Part shown: in pieces, positions 1 through 12,100 of the stretch
Numbering within the stretch: the stretch's first letter is position 1
Layout: each line of letters starts with the position of its first letter
NCBI GenBank assembly: GCA_964398295.1
Contig: CAYNMW010000005.1
Coordinates: 1-53,230, forward strand
Length of the DNA: 53,230 nt
Direction of reading: 5' to 3'
Source of the DNA: CALFUK01 sp964398295
GTDB lineage: Bacteria > Bacteroidota > Bacteroidia > Chitinophagales > Saprospiraceae
The notes under the pieces: generated by a model
The model's database searches: none
What the model was told of the DNA's origin: nothing
The model's input: the letters and a program-made list of their open reading frames with translations, nothing else
Translations under genes and position numbers: made by a program

Positions 1-56
1 AGCATGCAACTAAGCACAAAGCAACACCACAAGTAAGTAAAATTCTTCACTTTCAT
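1..56 (-). CDS. N-terminus of a secreted or lipoprotein gene, cut by the window edge
   Basis: Reading leftward from the ATG at 56-54 there are 18 codons without a stop, up to the edge. The peptide starts MKVKNFTYLWCCFVLSCM: a basic N-terminus, a hydrophobic core and Leu-Ser-Cys, which looks like a Sec or lipoprotein signal peptide. The lipobox is not canonical, because Leu sits at -2. Nothing of the mature protein is visible, so no function can be given. A TAnnTTTG box on the same strand at 229-222, and another at 374-367, could drive it with a long leader. It was missed as an ORF only because it is truncated. Confidence 0.55.
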   Translation of the reverse strand, partial: MKVKNFTYLWCCFVLSCM

Positions 57-705
57 GAGATTGAGTTTTGGTTATTGAATTTTAAAAACAAATAAAATGT
101 GTGAATGAATAGGATTATCTTAAACAGCTATACCACAGCTAAAGTAGCTGAGCTATCCTGTTATTCCGTTTTCGATTTTCGGTTGTTGACTTATCGTTTT
201 CTACAGATAATCGAATTCAAACAAATTTATAAACTGAGAATACCTGGGTAAAAGCTTGATTTCGTTCGGATTATAGCTAATAAACCAGTTGATTTCGTCT
301 TTTCAGTTCATAGGTATACACTTATAACTGGACGTACTTTTACGCCGATAGTGCATAGACCTCCCACAAATATACATTTTCAAATATGAAATACGATGTA
401 TTTTGGTAAGGTATTTTTTATATTACCAAAAAAGTTAATTTGAGAATTTTGGCCATTTGTTCTTTTCTTCTGGCAATATGAAATCACAATTCTAACGAAT
501 ATTACACACAAATGATTGATAGCCAATTAATTATGAATTGAAAATATTATCTCTAATATAAAGTTGTTTTATAGAGGAAACTTACTCTACTTTCAAATTT
601 TAACATTTACAATTGAATCAAATTACACTCAATATTATATCATATATGTGTAATATGATATGTTTATCTATCTGATAAAGAGCAAATTATAAATAGTTGT
701 ATTTA
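57..705. other. AT-rich intergenic region
   Basis: This stretch lies between the left-edge gene and the 3' end of the PorP/SprF gene, both leftward. No ORF of useful length and no tRNA-like sequence is seen. On the minus strand it holds two matches to the Bacteroidota -7 consensus TAnnTTTG (TAAATTTG at 229-222 and TATATTTG at 374-367). A short inverted repeat, TTTATC/GATAAA at 663-679, lies downstream of the PorP stop without a T-run. Neither -7 box has a clear -33 TTG at the usual spacing. Confidence 0.5.
222..229 (-). promoter_or_regulatory. Possible -7 promoter box (TAAATTTG) for the left-edge gene
   Basis: On the minus strand the sequence is TAAATTTG, a match to the Bacteroidota -7 consensus. 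It lies about 165 bases upstream of the ATG at 56. No -33 TTG is found 17-23 bases further upstream, so support is weak. Confidence 0.25.
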
Positions 706-1680
706 CTATTTACTTACAGTTGTTTCTTGCTTAATTCGATCTATTGTGTACTGAAATGATAGCTCGTGGCTACCGTTATTGAATTGTTGAAAATCGTTAA
801 ATGATATGTTGTAAGAATAATAGAAGCCAAAATTCTCAACATTTACACCTGCAAGGAAGCCGAATCTCTCATCACCACCAACAGTATAAGTTAAACCACC
901 TGTTAATGATTCTTCCAAAAACTTCAATTTAATATTGAGATCTGCATGTGTAGGTGTCACTGCAAGAGATTTGAATATTATTGAAGGCTCAATCACTAAA
1001 TCGTAGTCTGGTACTTTGTGTCTATATCCGAGGTGACCTATTACTCCAAACTCATTTTGCCCTTGTGTACCGTTATCGAATGTATTTAACATAGAACTCA
1101 CAAGAGATGGAAGTGTAAGTCCATAAATTATCTTATCCATGTACTCTCCATAAATTCCAAGACTAAGATCAAAGAACTGAGATCCGTCCAGTCTGTTCAA
1201 AATTTCAACGTCGTTTTGATCAATCAAAGGAGATGCAGCATTTTCAGCCGATATTTGGTGCTGAAGGTATTCTAATGACAATCCGGCTCTCACGTTATTT
1301 GTTTCGGACTCGATGCCATATGAAACAGATACTAAGCCCTTTAAGGTTTCGAACGAGGCGAATCTATCACTTAACAATTGAGCACCAATCCCGATTCTAT
1401 TGCCGATGGCTCCGTCATAACTAAATGTGTATGTACTTGGAGATCCAGGAAAACTTGCCCATGTATTTCTGTAATTAAACAGAAGAGAATGGTTGTCCGT
1501 AAATCCTGTGTATGCCGGATTTATCAAAATTGTATGTTCGTGAGCTTGAGTAAATATTCCTCTTTCACTATGTAATCTTACCTGAGAAGATAAATCTGTT
1601 CCCAAGACAAGAATAATGATGACTAAGCAAATTATATTTTTCATATTCAAAATGCTTCTCGGTTTTTTTGGATTATACAT
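706..1680 (-). CDS. PorP/SprF family outer-membrane protein of the type IX secretion system
   Basis: The 324-residue protein has a hydrophobic signal segment (about residues 13-33) followed by PorP/SprF hallmarks: an N-terminal stretch with INPAYTGF, then alternating beta strands rich in Gly and aromatics to the C-terminus. PorP/SprF proteins are outer-membrane barrels that help T9SS export or anchor large surface proteins with type B sorting domains. That fits here, because its start codon overlaps the stop of the type B protein gene upstream (TAATG, sharing one base at 1680), so the two are translationally coupled partners. An internal Met at 1644, right before the signal-peptide core, is an alternative start. 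The TAATG overlap favours 1680. The length is usual for the family. Confidence 0.9.
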   Translation of the reverse strand: MYNPKKPRSILNMKNIICLVIIILVLGTDLSSQVRLHSERGIFTQAHEHTILINPAYTGFTDNHSLLFNYRNTWASFPGSPSTYTFSYDGAIGNRIGIGAQLLSDRFASFETLKGLVSVSYGIESETNNVRAGLSLEYLQHQISAENAASPLIDQNDVEILNRLDGSQFFDLSLGIYGEYMDKIIYGLTLPSLVSSMLNTFDNGTQGQNEFGVIGHLGYRHKVPDYDLVIEPSIIFKSLAVTPTHADLNIKLKFLEESLTGGLTYTVGGDERFGFLAGVNVENFGFYYSYNISFNDFQQFNNGSHELSFQYTIDRIKQETTVSK

Positions 1681-4600
1681 TAATTACCAGTTTTTAGTAC
1701 GGTAACTGTTCCGCGATATATCACAATATTTGCGCCGCTTCCTTGGGTAAGCACCCACATATATCCGGCTTCTGGTAATAAGACTCCATCTTGATCTGTT
1801 CCTGACCAAGTGTTATCGTAATTATCTTGAGAAAAGACCAATCGGCCCCATCTGTCATAAATTCCTAGTTGATTAGGTACTCCATCACCTGGTATAACAC
1901 AGGTAAAATCTAAGGTCTCATTGAGGTTGTCTCCGTTTGGAGTAATAATCGGAGTTCCTTGGCACAATCCAGCAGTTGGTGGAGTAGGCGTATCTTCAGC
2001 ACAATTCAATACGTTTATATTGGATACTTCCATTTGTGTACAGCCGTCAGAGATAACTGCATTAAAACTACCTGATGTTAAACCTGTAATAATTCTTTGG
2101 TCAGTAGGATCGACAATTCCATCTGATGATTCTACTGTAAAGTTACCTGAACCTCCAGAGGTGTTTAAAGTCACTACTCCTGAATTTGTGTCCATTCCAT
2201 CACATGTTACAACTGCTTCAACGGTAAATGCTTCGTAATCCGAAATAACAATAGTTCTATTGACTGCTGTACCACATGCATCGTCTGCTGTAACATCGTA
2301 TGTACCGGGTGCAAGATTCATCAATGGGAATGTGGTCTCTACCCCATTCACACGAACAACTCTGTCTTCGCATCCTCCGATAACTTCTCCTGAAATAACT
2401 GCATCTTCTGCATCTGTACAAGAAATAGGGGTAGTTACAGCGAGGCTATCTAAGAAAATAGCTGGCCATAGTACCTCCGTAAAGAAGATTGTAGGACAAT
2501 CAGAACCATCTGATATTGTTAATGTATATTCTCCAGGAGCAATTCCTTCTCTTGATTGCTCTGTGGATCCATCGCTCCAATCGAATGACAACATATCTGC
2601 TGAGCCATCTAGTATATCAATGTTAATTGCACCATTATTTCCTTCAATATTTGTCACATCAACCACTTCAGAAGTAAAGTCAACGTTGCCTTCCAATGTC
2701 AATATAAATCTTCTGGTGGCAACAATGCCAGGATCATTAATATCCGATGTCGTAAGGGTATATTCTCCAGGTCCTAGATTGGATATATCTTCCTGATTAG
2801 ATGTAAATGAGTTAGGTCCTGACCACTGATATAAGTAGCTACCACAGCCTCCCATTATATCGACAAATATAGATCCTGAATTTCGTGCTTCACATGTTGG
2901 GTCTATAATTGAAGATTCCATTATTTCAATTGGTAGTACATCTGATGCTACAGTATATGATTCTGTAGTCGTAGCACCATTTTGGTCAGTGACAACTACA
3001 GTCCATTGACCAGCGGCTATTCTAAATAGATTCTGCTCTATTGAAGTTTCGCCATTAGGTCCTGTCCATGCATAAGAATATCCACTACATCCACCAGTTG
3101 GTTGGATTTCAATTCGAGAGCCACCATCACACGTTCCATCTTGTAAATTAACCAGACCAATTGCTAATGCTTCACCAGTCTCTATTGAACCAGTTAATGG
3201 CACCGTACGTACATATGTACATCCATTTCCATCTGTAATGGTAACTTGATAGGTTGCTGGTGCTAAGTCCGTTTGATTTTGAGTAGGTGGTAAGCCTCCT
3301 GCCCATTGAAATTCGAATGGTACTATACCACCAAGTAACTGAGTGGTAATGCTACCACCAACTGTACAAGTAGCATCAACGGTTGAAAAGCTTATATCTG
3401 GAGCTCCAGGAGCTGTAATATCATATGATCTAGTCGAAGAATCACCTTCTGCATCCGTAGCTGTAAGGGTATAAATTCCTGCTGGTACACTTATCAGATT
3501 GCAATCGCTGGTACTGGATCTGATCACACTTCCATCTTCTCTTACATATGTACAGGTAACTGGGGCTATAAAACCAGTTGGAGCCGACACCATAATTGAG
3601 CCAGTATTTTCATCAGCACACTCTGGACTGGTGATAACTCCTGGGCCAAGCGAACCTTTAACGCCACCCATAGAACAATCGATCGCCACAGTTCCGGATT
3701 CTACATTGACTGGTAAAACTTCATTGTTACTATTTGTAAATTCAATTCCTACAGTTGCTGTATTTACGAAGGAAACGTCCGAACTACTTGGTCCAACACA
3801 GCTTCCAACAACATCAAAACACAGTGTAAAAATTGTCGTATTATCAGCTAAGGTCTGTGCTGAAACTGGTGACCAACTAATTCTGAGGTTACCGGGTGTA
3901 AGATTCTGATTCGCTGCTCCAAAACCGTTTAGTACTTCAGGATCCATTAGATTGTTGAATGTCATAAAAGCAGTATTCCATTCAATATCGAATTGAGCAC
4001 TTTGTACATCACTGAAATTGGATACGTCGAGGTCAACACATGATTGTTGTCCAGTCATTGCATTAGAAACAGAGCTAATTGCGACTGTCAAATCTCCAGT
4101 TGGCATAGGAGGATCAATGACATCATCACCTATTTGAATCAATCCATTGTCTATACAAACTGGAAGAGGAATACCTTCTCCACTTGCTACTTCAACTTCA
4201 AATCCTGGTAAGTCTTCAATATTTATTGTGGAAGATTCTGAATCTGAACCTACAGCATCAAAACATACTTCAAAAAGAGTTGAACCATCGTCTAAGGTCA
4301 CAGGATCATCGCCTAATCCAATCAACCATAATAATTTTAATTCTCCAGTAGCAACATCTGATTCATTTAATGATATCCCAGAAATGGAGACTTCATTTAG
4401 AGTTGTATAACTTAAAACATTACTATCCCAACTGATCCCAGCTTGAATACTTGCAATTGTATTAAAGTTGCTGGTTGTAACTGGAATACAAATATTCTGA
4501 CCGGCGTCTACTGAAATATTAGGTGTTATAAATGAAAAATCTGAAGAACCAGCACAAAGGTCCACTCCATCTCCATCAGGGTTTCCACCACCATTGTCAC

Positions 4601-5890
4601 CGCCACCATTATCTCCTCCTCCATTATCACCACCACCGTTGTTACCACCACCATCGCCTTGACCTACTACAGCTTCTCCTTGTGAAATACAAAGGGATTG
4701 AGTTTGACCAGATCCATTGGCTATTTCGATAGCAAAATTTGGTATATCTACGAATTCTAATGTGGAAGATTGACCGTTGGAACCTATTGCATCGAAACAT
4801 ACTTCAAACAATACGGATCCATCCTCAGGAGACAAGTTATCTGATCCAATTGGTACTAACCAAAGGATTCTAAGCTCACCATTGCTTGCTTCATTATCAT
4901 TTAAAGTAACTCCAGTTAAAATAACTTCATTTATACCTGTAAATTCAAACACATCAGAATCCCAAGCAAAACCTGTCTGGAGACTTGCAATTTCTGTCCA
5001 ATTTTCATTTGTGACAGGAAAGCAAATATTACTTCCTGCGGAAGCACTTCCTCCCTGTATAACTAAACTAGTATCATCTGAGTCAGCACATTCATTTTCT
5101 GTACCGCCTTGGCTTCCTCCACCTGTGTCACCACCTCCTGTATCTCCTCCACCGGTGTCACCACCTCCTGTATCTCCTCCGCCNNNNNNNNNNNNNNNNN
5201 NNNNNNNNNNNNNNNNNNNNNNNNNNNNNNNNNNNNNNNNNNNNNNNNNNNNNNNNNNNNNNNNNNNNNNNNNNNNNNNNNNNCTCCACCACCTGTATCT
5301 CCTCCGCCAGTGTCTCCGCCTCCAGTATCTCCTCCACCTGTGTTTCCACCTCCGGTATCTCCACCTCCTGCAGTATCGCAATCAACCCCTGCTATATCGA
5401 CAACAGAGTTAGTTACGGTGGCCCCAATATCTACAAAATCGCTATTAGCGACTTCAATGTCTCTTGGTATATCTGTTAATAGTATTTCTGTAGTAGCACA
5501 TTCCGTACCTGTAGGATTCAATCTTAATGAGAAGAGTCTCGTACCATTTGGTAAGCTTCTTGGTTCAGTACTAAACAAATTCCAAGAAACGGTCAATTGA
5601 CCTTCATCAACAGCAACTGCTCCTGTTGGAGTGGCGAAATTTCCAGCAAAGGTAAACTCCTCCAATTCATCAGTAATATTTTCAATACTGCTAAACGTAA
5701 GCACATTTGGATCCCAATTGATGGAAAATTGAAAAGATACTATGTCTGTGAAGTCGTCGAATGAAACGTCGACATCAATAGTTTCACCTATTGTAGCTGT
5801 TCCACCTGTAAAAACAACTGATATTTGTGATTGCAACACAGTAAGTGTTGAAATAGCTAGAAAACAGGTGCAAAAAAAGGCTCTAAGCAT
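1680..5890 (-). CDS. Large T9SS-secreted protein with cohesin-like modules, SprB-like repeats and a type B sorting domain (split by an N gap)
   Basis: One gene read in two frames because a 100-N gap (5184-5283) breaks it. The part before the gap (5890-5184, about 235 residues) has a signal peptide ending near LQSQ and a first cohesin-like module with the signature SFQFSINWDPNVLTF. A Gly-Gly-Gly-Asp-Thr linker runs into the gap. After it, about 1165 residues follow: two more cohesin-like modules separated by a GGGDN linker, a fourth module (QFDIEWNTAFMTF), several SprB-like Cys-containing beta domains (GGCGSYLYQWSGPN type), and a C-terminal T9SS type B domain with ITPNGDNLNE, YDRWGRLVF and W.G. 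Type B proteins are exported by T9SS and usually held at the surface. The PorP/SprF gene follows by stop/start overlap. In dockerin systems cohesins bind dockerins; whether these do is not shown. Neither half-frame is a separate gene. Confidence 0.85.
5114..5372 (-). repeat. 15-bp tandem repeat coding Gly-Gly-Gly-Asp-Thr, with an assembly gap inside
   Basis: On both sides of the N run the sequence repeats every 15 bases (plus strand such as CCACCTCCTGTATCT), each unit encoding five linker residues. The 100-N run at 5184-5283 sits within the array and is a standard placeholder for unknown length. The left flank stops after base 8 of a unit and the right flank resumes at base 14. The missing length should therefore be 5+15n bases if the array is unbroken. 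Confidence 0.85.
5184..5283. other. Assembly gap (100 N)
   Basis: Exactly 100 N inside the GGGDT linker repeat. As drawn, it shifts the reading frame between the two halves of the cohesin-like protein gene. Joining the halves needs a true length that leaves remainder 2 when divided by 3, which agrees with the 5+15n prediction from the repeat phase. Confidence 0.95.
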
Positions 5891-5927
5891 TATCGTTGTG
5901 GTTTTAGGACGGCTTTCACTAAGCTTA

Positions 5928-5935
5928 CAAAGTTA
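5928..5935 (-). promoter_or_regulatory. Candidate -7 promoter box (TAACTTTG) for the cohesin-like protein gene
   Basis: The minus strand reads TAACTTTG, a full match to TAnnTTTG, 38 bases upstream of the start at 5890. The expected start site near 5922 would leave a leader of about 30 bases. No convincing -33 TTG is seen at the normal distance. If real, the cohesin/PorP pair has its own promoter, separate from the giant gene upstream. Confidence 0.4.
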
Positions 5936-6124
5936 AGAAATAGTTTATGTTTTTAGTGTTATACGTCATTTGAACAAGAAATAAACCCTATTCATAATGG
6001 AAGAAATCGCTTTGGTATATCCCTTACGACTTTTCTCCATCATTTTAAATCATCAAACTGTCTGAATCACCTGAATCCAGACATTTACATATATGTATTG
6101 CATTTATTATTCCAATTTTCATAC

Positions 6125-9100
6125 TCACCTTGTATAAATGATTTTTTTTGTTGCAATTCGGTTCCCCGATACAACTTTGCAAACATATAATCCCGGGCCA
6201 GGCAATTGGCTAGAGTTTATAGTTATCTCATGGGGTTGGCCCTTCTCGAGGACTTTCTTATATATTAACTTTCCATTCCAATCAACGAACACTATTTCGC
6301 CATTGTGATCGAAAATCTCTCCATTCACCCTTATTGTCGTCTGATCACGAAATGGATTTTGCCCTACTTGTACATCTAGTAAGTCATTTTTGTCTTCTCT
6401 TTCAAGGAAAAGCGGTATTTCAGCATATTCAGATGAGTAAATCTCTGCTTGCAAACGATCTTTAACAAGAGAAAGAACAAGTCCTTGATCTTCTCTATTT
6501 TCTTTTAGTTTAAACTGTAATTCAAAGAGATTTTGACTATTTAATTCTTGAGAAATAATATGATTCCAACTCAGAGAAAGCTCACCATTTCTTATCGTAT
6601 AATTGTCAGAAGAGAAGTCTTTCAATGCAGACTTAAGAGCAATCAATTCATATCTATGATGATCATAGTTTGTACTGAATTGTAAGCCTCTAATGGAATG
6701 GTCATACTCAATGTTAAGCTTTACATTTATTCGTTCATTTTGAATTTCTGAGTTGCTTTGAACTAACTTAACATACTGATTATCACGTGTTTCTGTCTGA
6801 ACAAGATTTGATGTAGTGTTTGCAGATCCATTTACGTCTCCTACCTTTATACCGATAAAGTCTTCAGATGCACTGAATTGATTTAATTCAAAAATATCAA
6901 TGAATTCGGTAAACGGCCAAGGTGATGAGGCATCCACAAATTGCTGTCCAGCATCTACAAATCTCCAGGAAGAATTGTTCGGAAAATCATTCTCAAGCCC
7001 AAGAATAAGCTGCCTTAATACCACTATATCAGCAGCAGATAAACTTCCATTGTTGTTTATGTCCGAAGCGATAATTTTGTATGGATCATTAAAAGGCATA
7101 ATCCCTAAAATATGGTTTTGTATCAGGACCAAATCCAAGGTACTTACACCATTGAGTGGATTGTCCTCTTTATTCGCTGAAAGTTGATAATCATCATTTA
7201 CAGGCATGCTATCAAACTGATATTTGCCCTCTCCATCTGTAAATCCTTGATAGTATGTGTCGGTACTTAACTGATATAATTCAAGCTCAACATCTTCAAC
7301 AAATTGATTGGTTGATGTCATAATGAGTCCATTTATACTTGAGGATCCTACATTTTCGTCGTTATCGCACGCTTGATTGGCCTGTATCTCAATAACTGTA
7401 TTGCAGAAGTCTGCATTTTCATTCTGATCAAAGACCCAAATTTCTACCTCCTGCATACCAACATCATTGCAATCAAATGTCAAATAGCGTTGCAGACTAT
7501 CTTGGGTGCCCGCACGGCGCATCATAAAGCTCAATTGGTTAGCACTACAATTGTCTTCACTTGATAAATTGAAATCAATTGCCCATATCTCCACGTCTTG
7601 GGATGATGGAGAAATAACTGTAGTCAATTCACCAAGGCAATATGCGGCTGGAGGAACAGTATCTTCTATCTTAAATGTGTCTATACAGGAAGATATATTG
7701 CCGCATTGATCTTCAGCGAACCATTCAATACTATGTGTCCCAAATGGCACTGACGTACTCGCGTATTTTATGCCTTGACCAGAGGCCAATTGCCCGTTTT
7801 GAAATTCTATTTGATAATGCACATTCAGTTTATCCAAAGGCGTACAATCATCTACTACATTTGCTGTCAGTTCAACAGAATAACTGCAATCACCTGTCGC
7901 GCCATTAAATTCCTTAATCATACAATTAGATTCAAATATCGGCGGTACAGAATTGTGAAATTCAATCTTTTGCGTGTAGGACCAAAATCCTTCATTTAAA
8001 CTGCTTGACGTACTCTCATCAAACTGGCACCAATCAATTACGGTCCATTTTCGTAAAATTTTGGTACATGCATCTTGATCTGACAAAAATTCTTCATCAT
8101 CATAATTGACTGCAAGCAATTGACAGCCATTATCAAGCGTATCCAATCTAGGTTCTCCAGTAACTTCTGGTACAACAGAACCTAGACTACATTCTGTGAA
8201 GTTTGTATAATCTTCAGGCCAAATGGAAGGATCCAATTCGAAAGGATGCTCAATCAATACTTCAATTCTTTGATCATAAGTATCCATTATAAGACCTTGT
8301 TTATTTATCAACTGCCAGGTACGTGTAATTTTACCAACCTTACATTGATTTGTTGCATGACTGTCATTATAATCAATGATATAAATGGCACAGTCTTCTT
8401 CAATAGTTGGCCTTTCACTGACCAATAAATCGAAGTCGTCATGACAGTATATTGTCTGATGAGGCGGTACTGTTCTAAAGCTAGGATTTACATGTTCTTT
8501 TACAGAAACTTGTACTGTACAGGTGTTTGTATTCCCTGAAACATCCTTTACTTGAAGCATCACTTGATGCTGGCTTCCTGCATCGAGACAACAAAAGTTT
8601 ATGAACGGTGCAAATACAGACGTACTGTCTGTGCAATCACTAGGAGAGAGTCTTTTGATGTTCAATTCTACTTCAGAACATAGATCAAAGCTCCCATTAT
8701 CAAAGGATTCTGCATAAACAATTGCCTTGCCATCGCTAGATAAAGTGATAGAATTATTTTCTTCGCAAACGGGAATCGGAGCATTGTGATCATCAATATG
8801 CACCTCATAAAAACAGCTTGCATCATTGCCACAATCATCATAGACCGTACAGATAATCCAGTGTTTGCCTGCTGGCATATTTTCTATCCAGTATTCACCA
8901 TTTTCCTGTTTAGCATCCGCCTTAATATAGTTTTCGTAAGGGCTTTGCCCTACCGTTACAGGCTTATGCCCAAACTCAAATCGAAAATCATTTTCTCCAC
9001 AAAAAAGACCTAATTCAGGCATATCAATTTTCAATCTTGATAACCCGCAAATTTGACCATCAGATTGCAGTACTTTGATCTCGTCTGAGCAGCTTATGGT

Positions 9101-12100
9101 CAATCCTTCTTTGTCTTCAATTTGAATAATTTGGTAGCCAAAATATGGGTTATTATTCGCTTCATTTGCTGGCTTACACCAATCTAGAATTGTCCATTTT
9201 CTCAGTATTTTATAAGTCTGGCCACATTGCGGTATAATTTCATCTTCGAAGCCTATTTGTAGGCTACAATGTCCATTGCTACTATATATTGGATTATTCT
9301 GATAGATAGGATAACCAATCAATTCAGGATCGGGTTTGCCATCATTATCTAGATCATAGTTTGCAATATCTGTACAAGAAATGTTTCTATCCGTAGGAAA
9401 CTGAATATTTGACAGATCAAAGGCTTCATAAACTAAGGTATATTCGCAAGGTTTAGACTTGTTGCCATATTCATCAATAGCGATATATGTTGTTGTTTTC
9501 TGTCCCCTTAGATTTGAATTTTCGCGACAAGCAAAATCTTGAATATCTGTATCTAATTTCTCAATAGTAAAGGAGCTACAAGCATCTTCTACCCAGACAG
9601 ATAAATCTTTGATAGGGTCAGGCAAATGACAACTTATTGTATCGATTCCTGGACAATTAATTACTGGCGGTTTTTTGTCCTCAATGGTCAAGTTACCCCA
9701 ACAAGAATTATCTGCATTAGAGCCTAATTGAAAGACTTGAGCCTGGATTGTTTTACCAATATATCGGTTGTCAATTGGGTTGGGAATTAAGGCATTATTA
9801 TTTTGAGGATCCCTTAGTACGAGATAGTATTGATCGATGCAATCTTTAATGTCTCCTTCTAATAACATAGAAGGTACAATCAAAGCACCACATTGGTTGT
9901 CAACACCTACATTTACACCATTGCTATTGCAAGCTAGGCCACAAGATTCTGTGTACGGGATATACTCGAATTCAACTTGATAAAAAACAGAACACTCTGC
10001 ATATTGATCATCATTTTTTCCTGGAATATGACATGCAGAATGTACACTGAAGACCCGTTCTACTTCATACACTTGAGGGCCTTTTTGGCGAATGATATCA
10101 CCATGAGATATTGTATAGTCTTTCGTGCCACAATTTGAAATTATCTGCACTACATTATAATCTGCTACTGGTATATCTTCAAAAGATGGATAGCTTATAT
10201 TATTGTTTGGAGGACAAGCAATACTGAGCGTTTTGATGGGTGGTGCAGTAATCGTAGAAGAACAGTCTGTCCAATTTATTGGATTGTTGCACGTGGAAGA
10301 ATTCACTGCTTTTACATCAAAAGAGTACTTTGTATTTATTGGGTATATCAACTCAAATTGTGCATGAATATTACCATTTTCATCAGCATTATTTGTCAGA
10401 CATATTGAAGAAGATGTCGAGACAGCTTGACCTGTTAAATCAACAGCCTGAAGCTCCCCATTCATGCCGCCAAGTTCTACATTGATGGCATATGTACCAT
10501 TTCTTAAATCCGTAATTTCAGGTGTAGAGAAAAGGACTGGTGAAATACATTCATCAGCATTTTCACATCCTAATCTGGTCGCAAATACATTGACGATCGC
10601 TCCGTTGGGACCATCACCAATATGTACGTTGTCGCTTCTGTCCCAAATTGCCAGATAGTAATTTTTGGCTATTGAAAAATCTACAGGATCAACTAATATC
10701 GATTGCCATTTTTCACTTGAATAACCAGCTTGAATAAAGCTTAAACTGCCGCAATTTCCACTAAGTAAAATCGGATTTTGAGTAGTTGGTTGTTGCTTAC
10801 CTATCCCTTCAGTATGTTGGCTAGACAGATAAAGTGCCCAAGCTAATTCTTCATCATCATCAAGTAAAATCTGGAATGAGGACACAAATGCACGAACATC
10901 AACATTTACCCAAATAATATCTTCACCTATTTGAGGCAGATCTGGAGATGTGACATAGCCACTGGATGGATTATAAAATTGTTGATTGTAAAATTCTATT
11001 TCAAAATTGGTAGGATCGTAGCTATAAGAAGGTGCTTCTAAAGTCATATAACTTCCTTCGGTTCCGCATTTTACAAGTCCACCAATATTACTTGAATCAT
11101 TAATAGACCCGTCATCATTCCAAGCGGATCCTGCATTATATCGTTGTGCGACCTGGCATGGCGCAGATTGGGCACAATCATTTGTTACTTTAATTTGCAC
11201 CTCCGCTGTCTGGTCATCACATGGGCTTTGTTCGTCAAATTCGAAAGAATAGGTATACACATAAGTCCGCGTATTCAATGCAGATGTCAGCGTTAATATG
11301 CCTAATTGAGAATCAAATTGCCCTCCATCCTGTGGTTGTGGACCAGTCCATTTTCCACCCGGATCATTGCCATTTAGAAGTGTATTGAGATCCAATTTTA
11401 TTTCATCTACTTCAGAAAGACAGACTTCATGTTTAGACCCAATTCCTGCTGACGGTTGATTGCTGATTAGTACAGAAACTATCGCCTCATCAGGACTACA
11501 AACTACCTGAGACTGGTCAACATTCAGTCTAAATTGGTATAGACCAATTGGAAGAAAACTAAAGTCAACCGCCATTGGATTAGATAAATCAACTGAGGTG
11601 CCAGTCAGGTCTGTCCATATTGAACCTGGTGGTGTATTTTGTATTCCCAAGGCAGAAACTAAATTCACAATAGCATCTCCATGATCACAAATTGTTACTG
11701 CACCGTCTTCACCTACTGCACTGCCTTCAACAACCAATGCCAAATTAGGGACTGTTACTTGCTCTCCGCAAATTGTTTCTTCAAAAGAATAGTCAAAGAG
11801 ATAAGTTCCTTCTTCTAACAAGCTAGTTTCTAGCATTCCTGTAGTAGCATTCAGAACAACGTTACTTGGTAAAATTGTGCCTGGGCTGGTTGACCAAGTC
11901 CCACCAAAATCTGTGACACTAGTTAAAGTTTCGTTTAGATCTTTTACATTGAATTGACCTTCACAAACGACAGCAGAATTGCCATTTGCCTGAGCTACAG
12001 GCAGTCCTTCTATAACGTTTACGATTACAGTTGCCTCACTTGATTCACAGTTAGCATTGTTGTTGAATCGATAAGTAAATTCATACTTACCTGGAAATGC

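Noticed and set aside
663..679. TTTATC/GATAAA hairpin as terminator of the PorP gene
   Set aside because: Only six base pairs, no T-run on the minus strand; not strong enough to report as a terminator.
5063..5381. Two separate genes with different frames at the first gap
   Set aside because: Both sides carry the same linker repeat. One N-part has a signal peptide and no sorting domain, and the other has a sorting domain and no signal peptide. Gap length explains the frame change.
4777..5412. Plus-strand ORF of 211 residues across the first N gap
   Set aside because: It is antisense to the cohesin-like protein gene, is low-complexity Pro/Ser from repeats, and lacks any recognisable motif.
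6059..6083. TGTCTG/CAGACA inverted repeat as terminator of the giant gene
   Set aside because: A six-base stem with a 13-base loop and no T-run. It may be chance.
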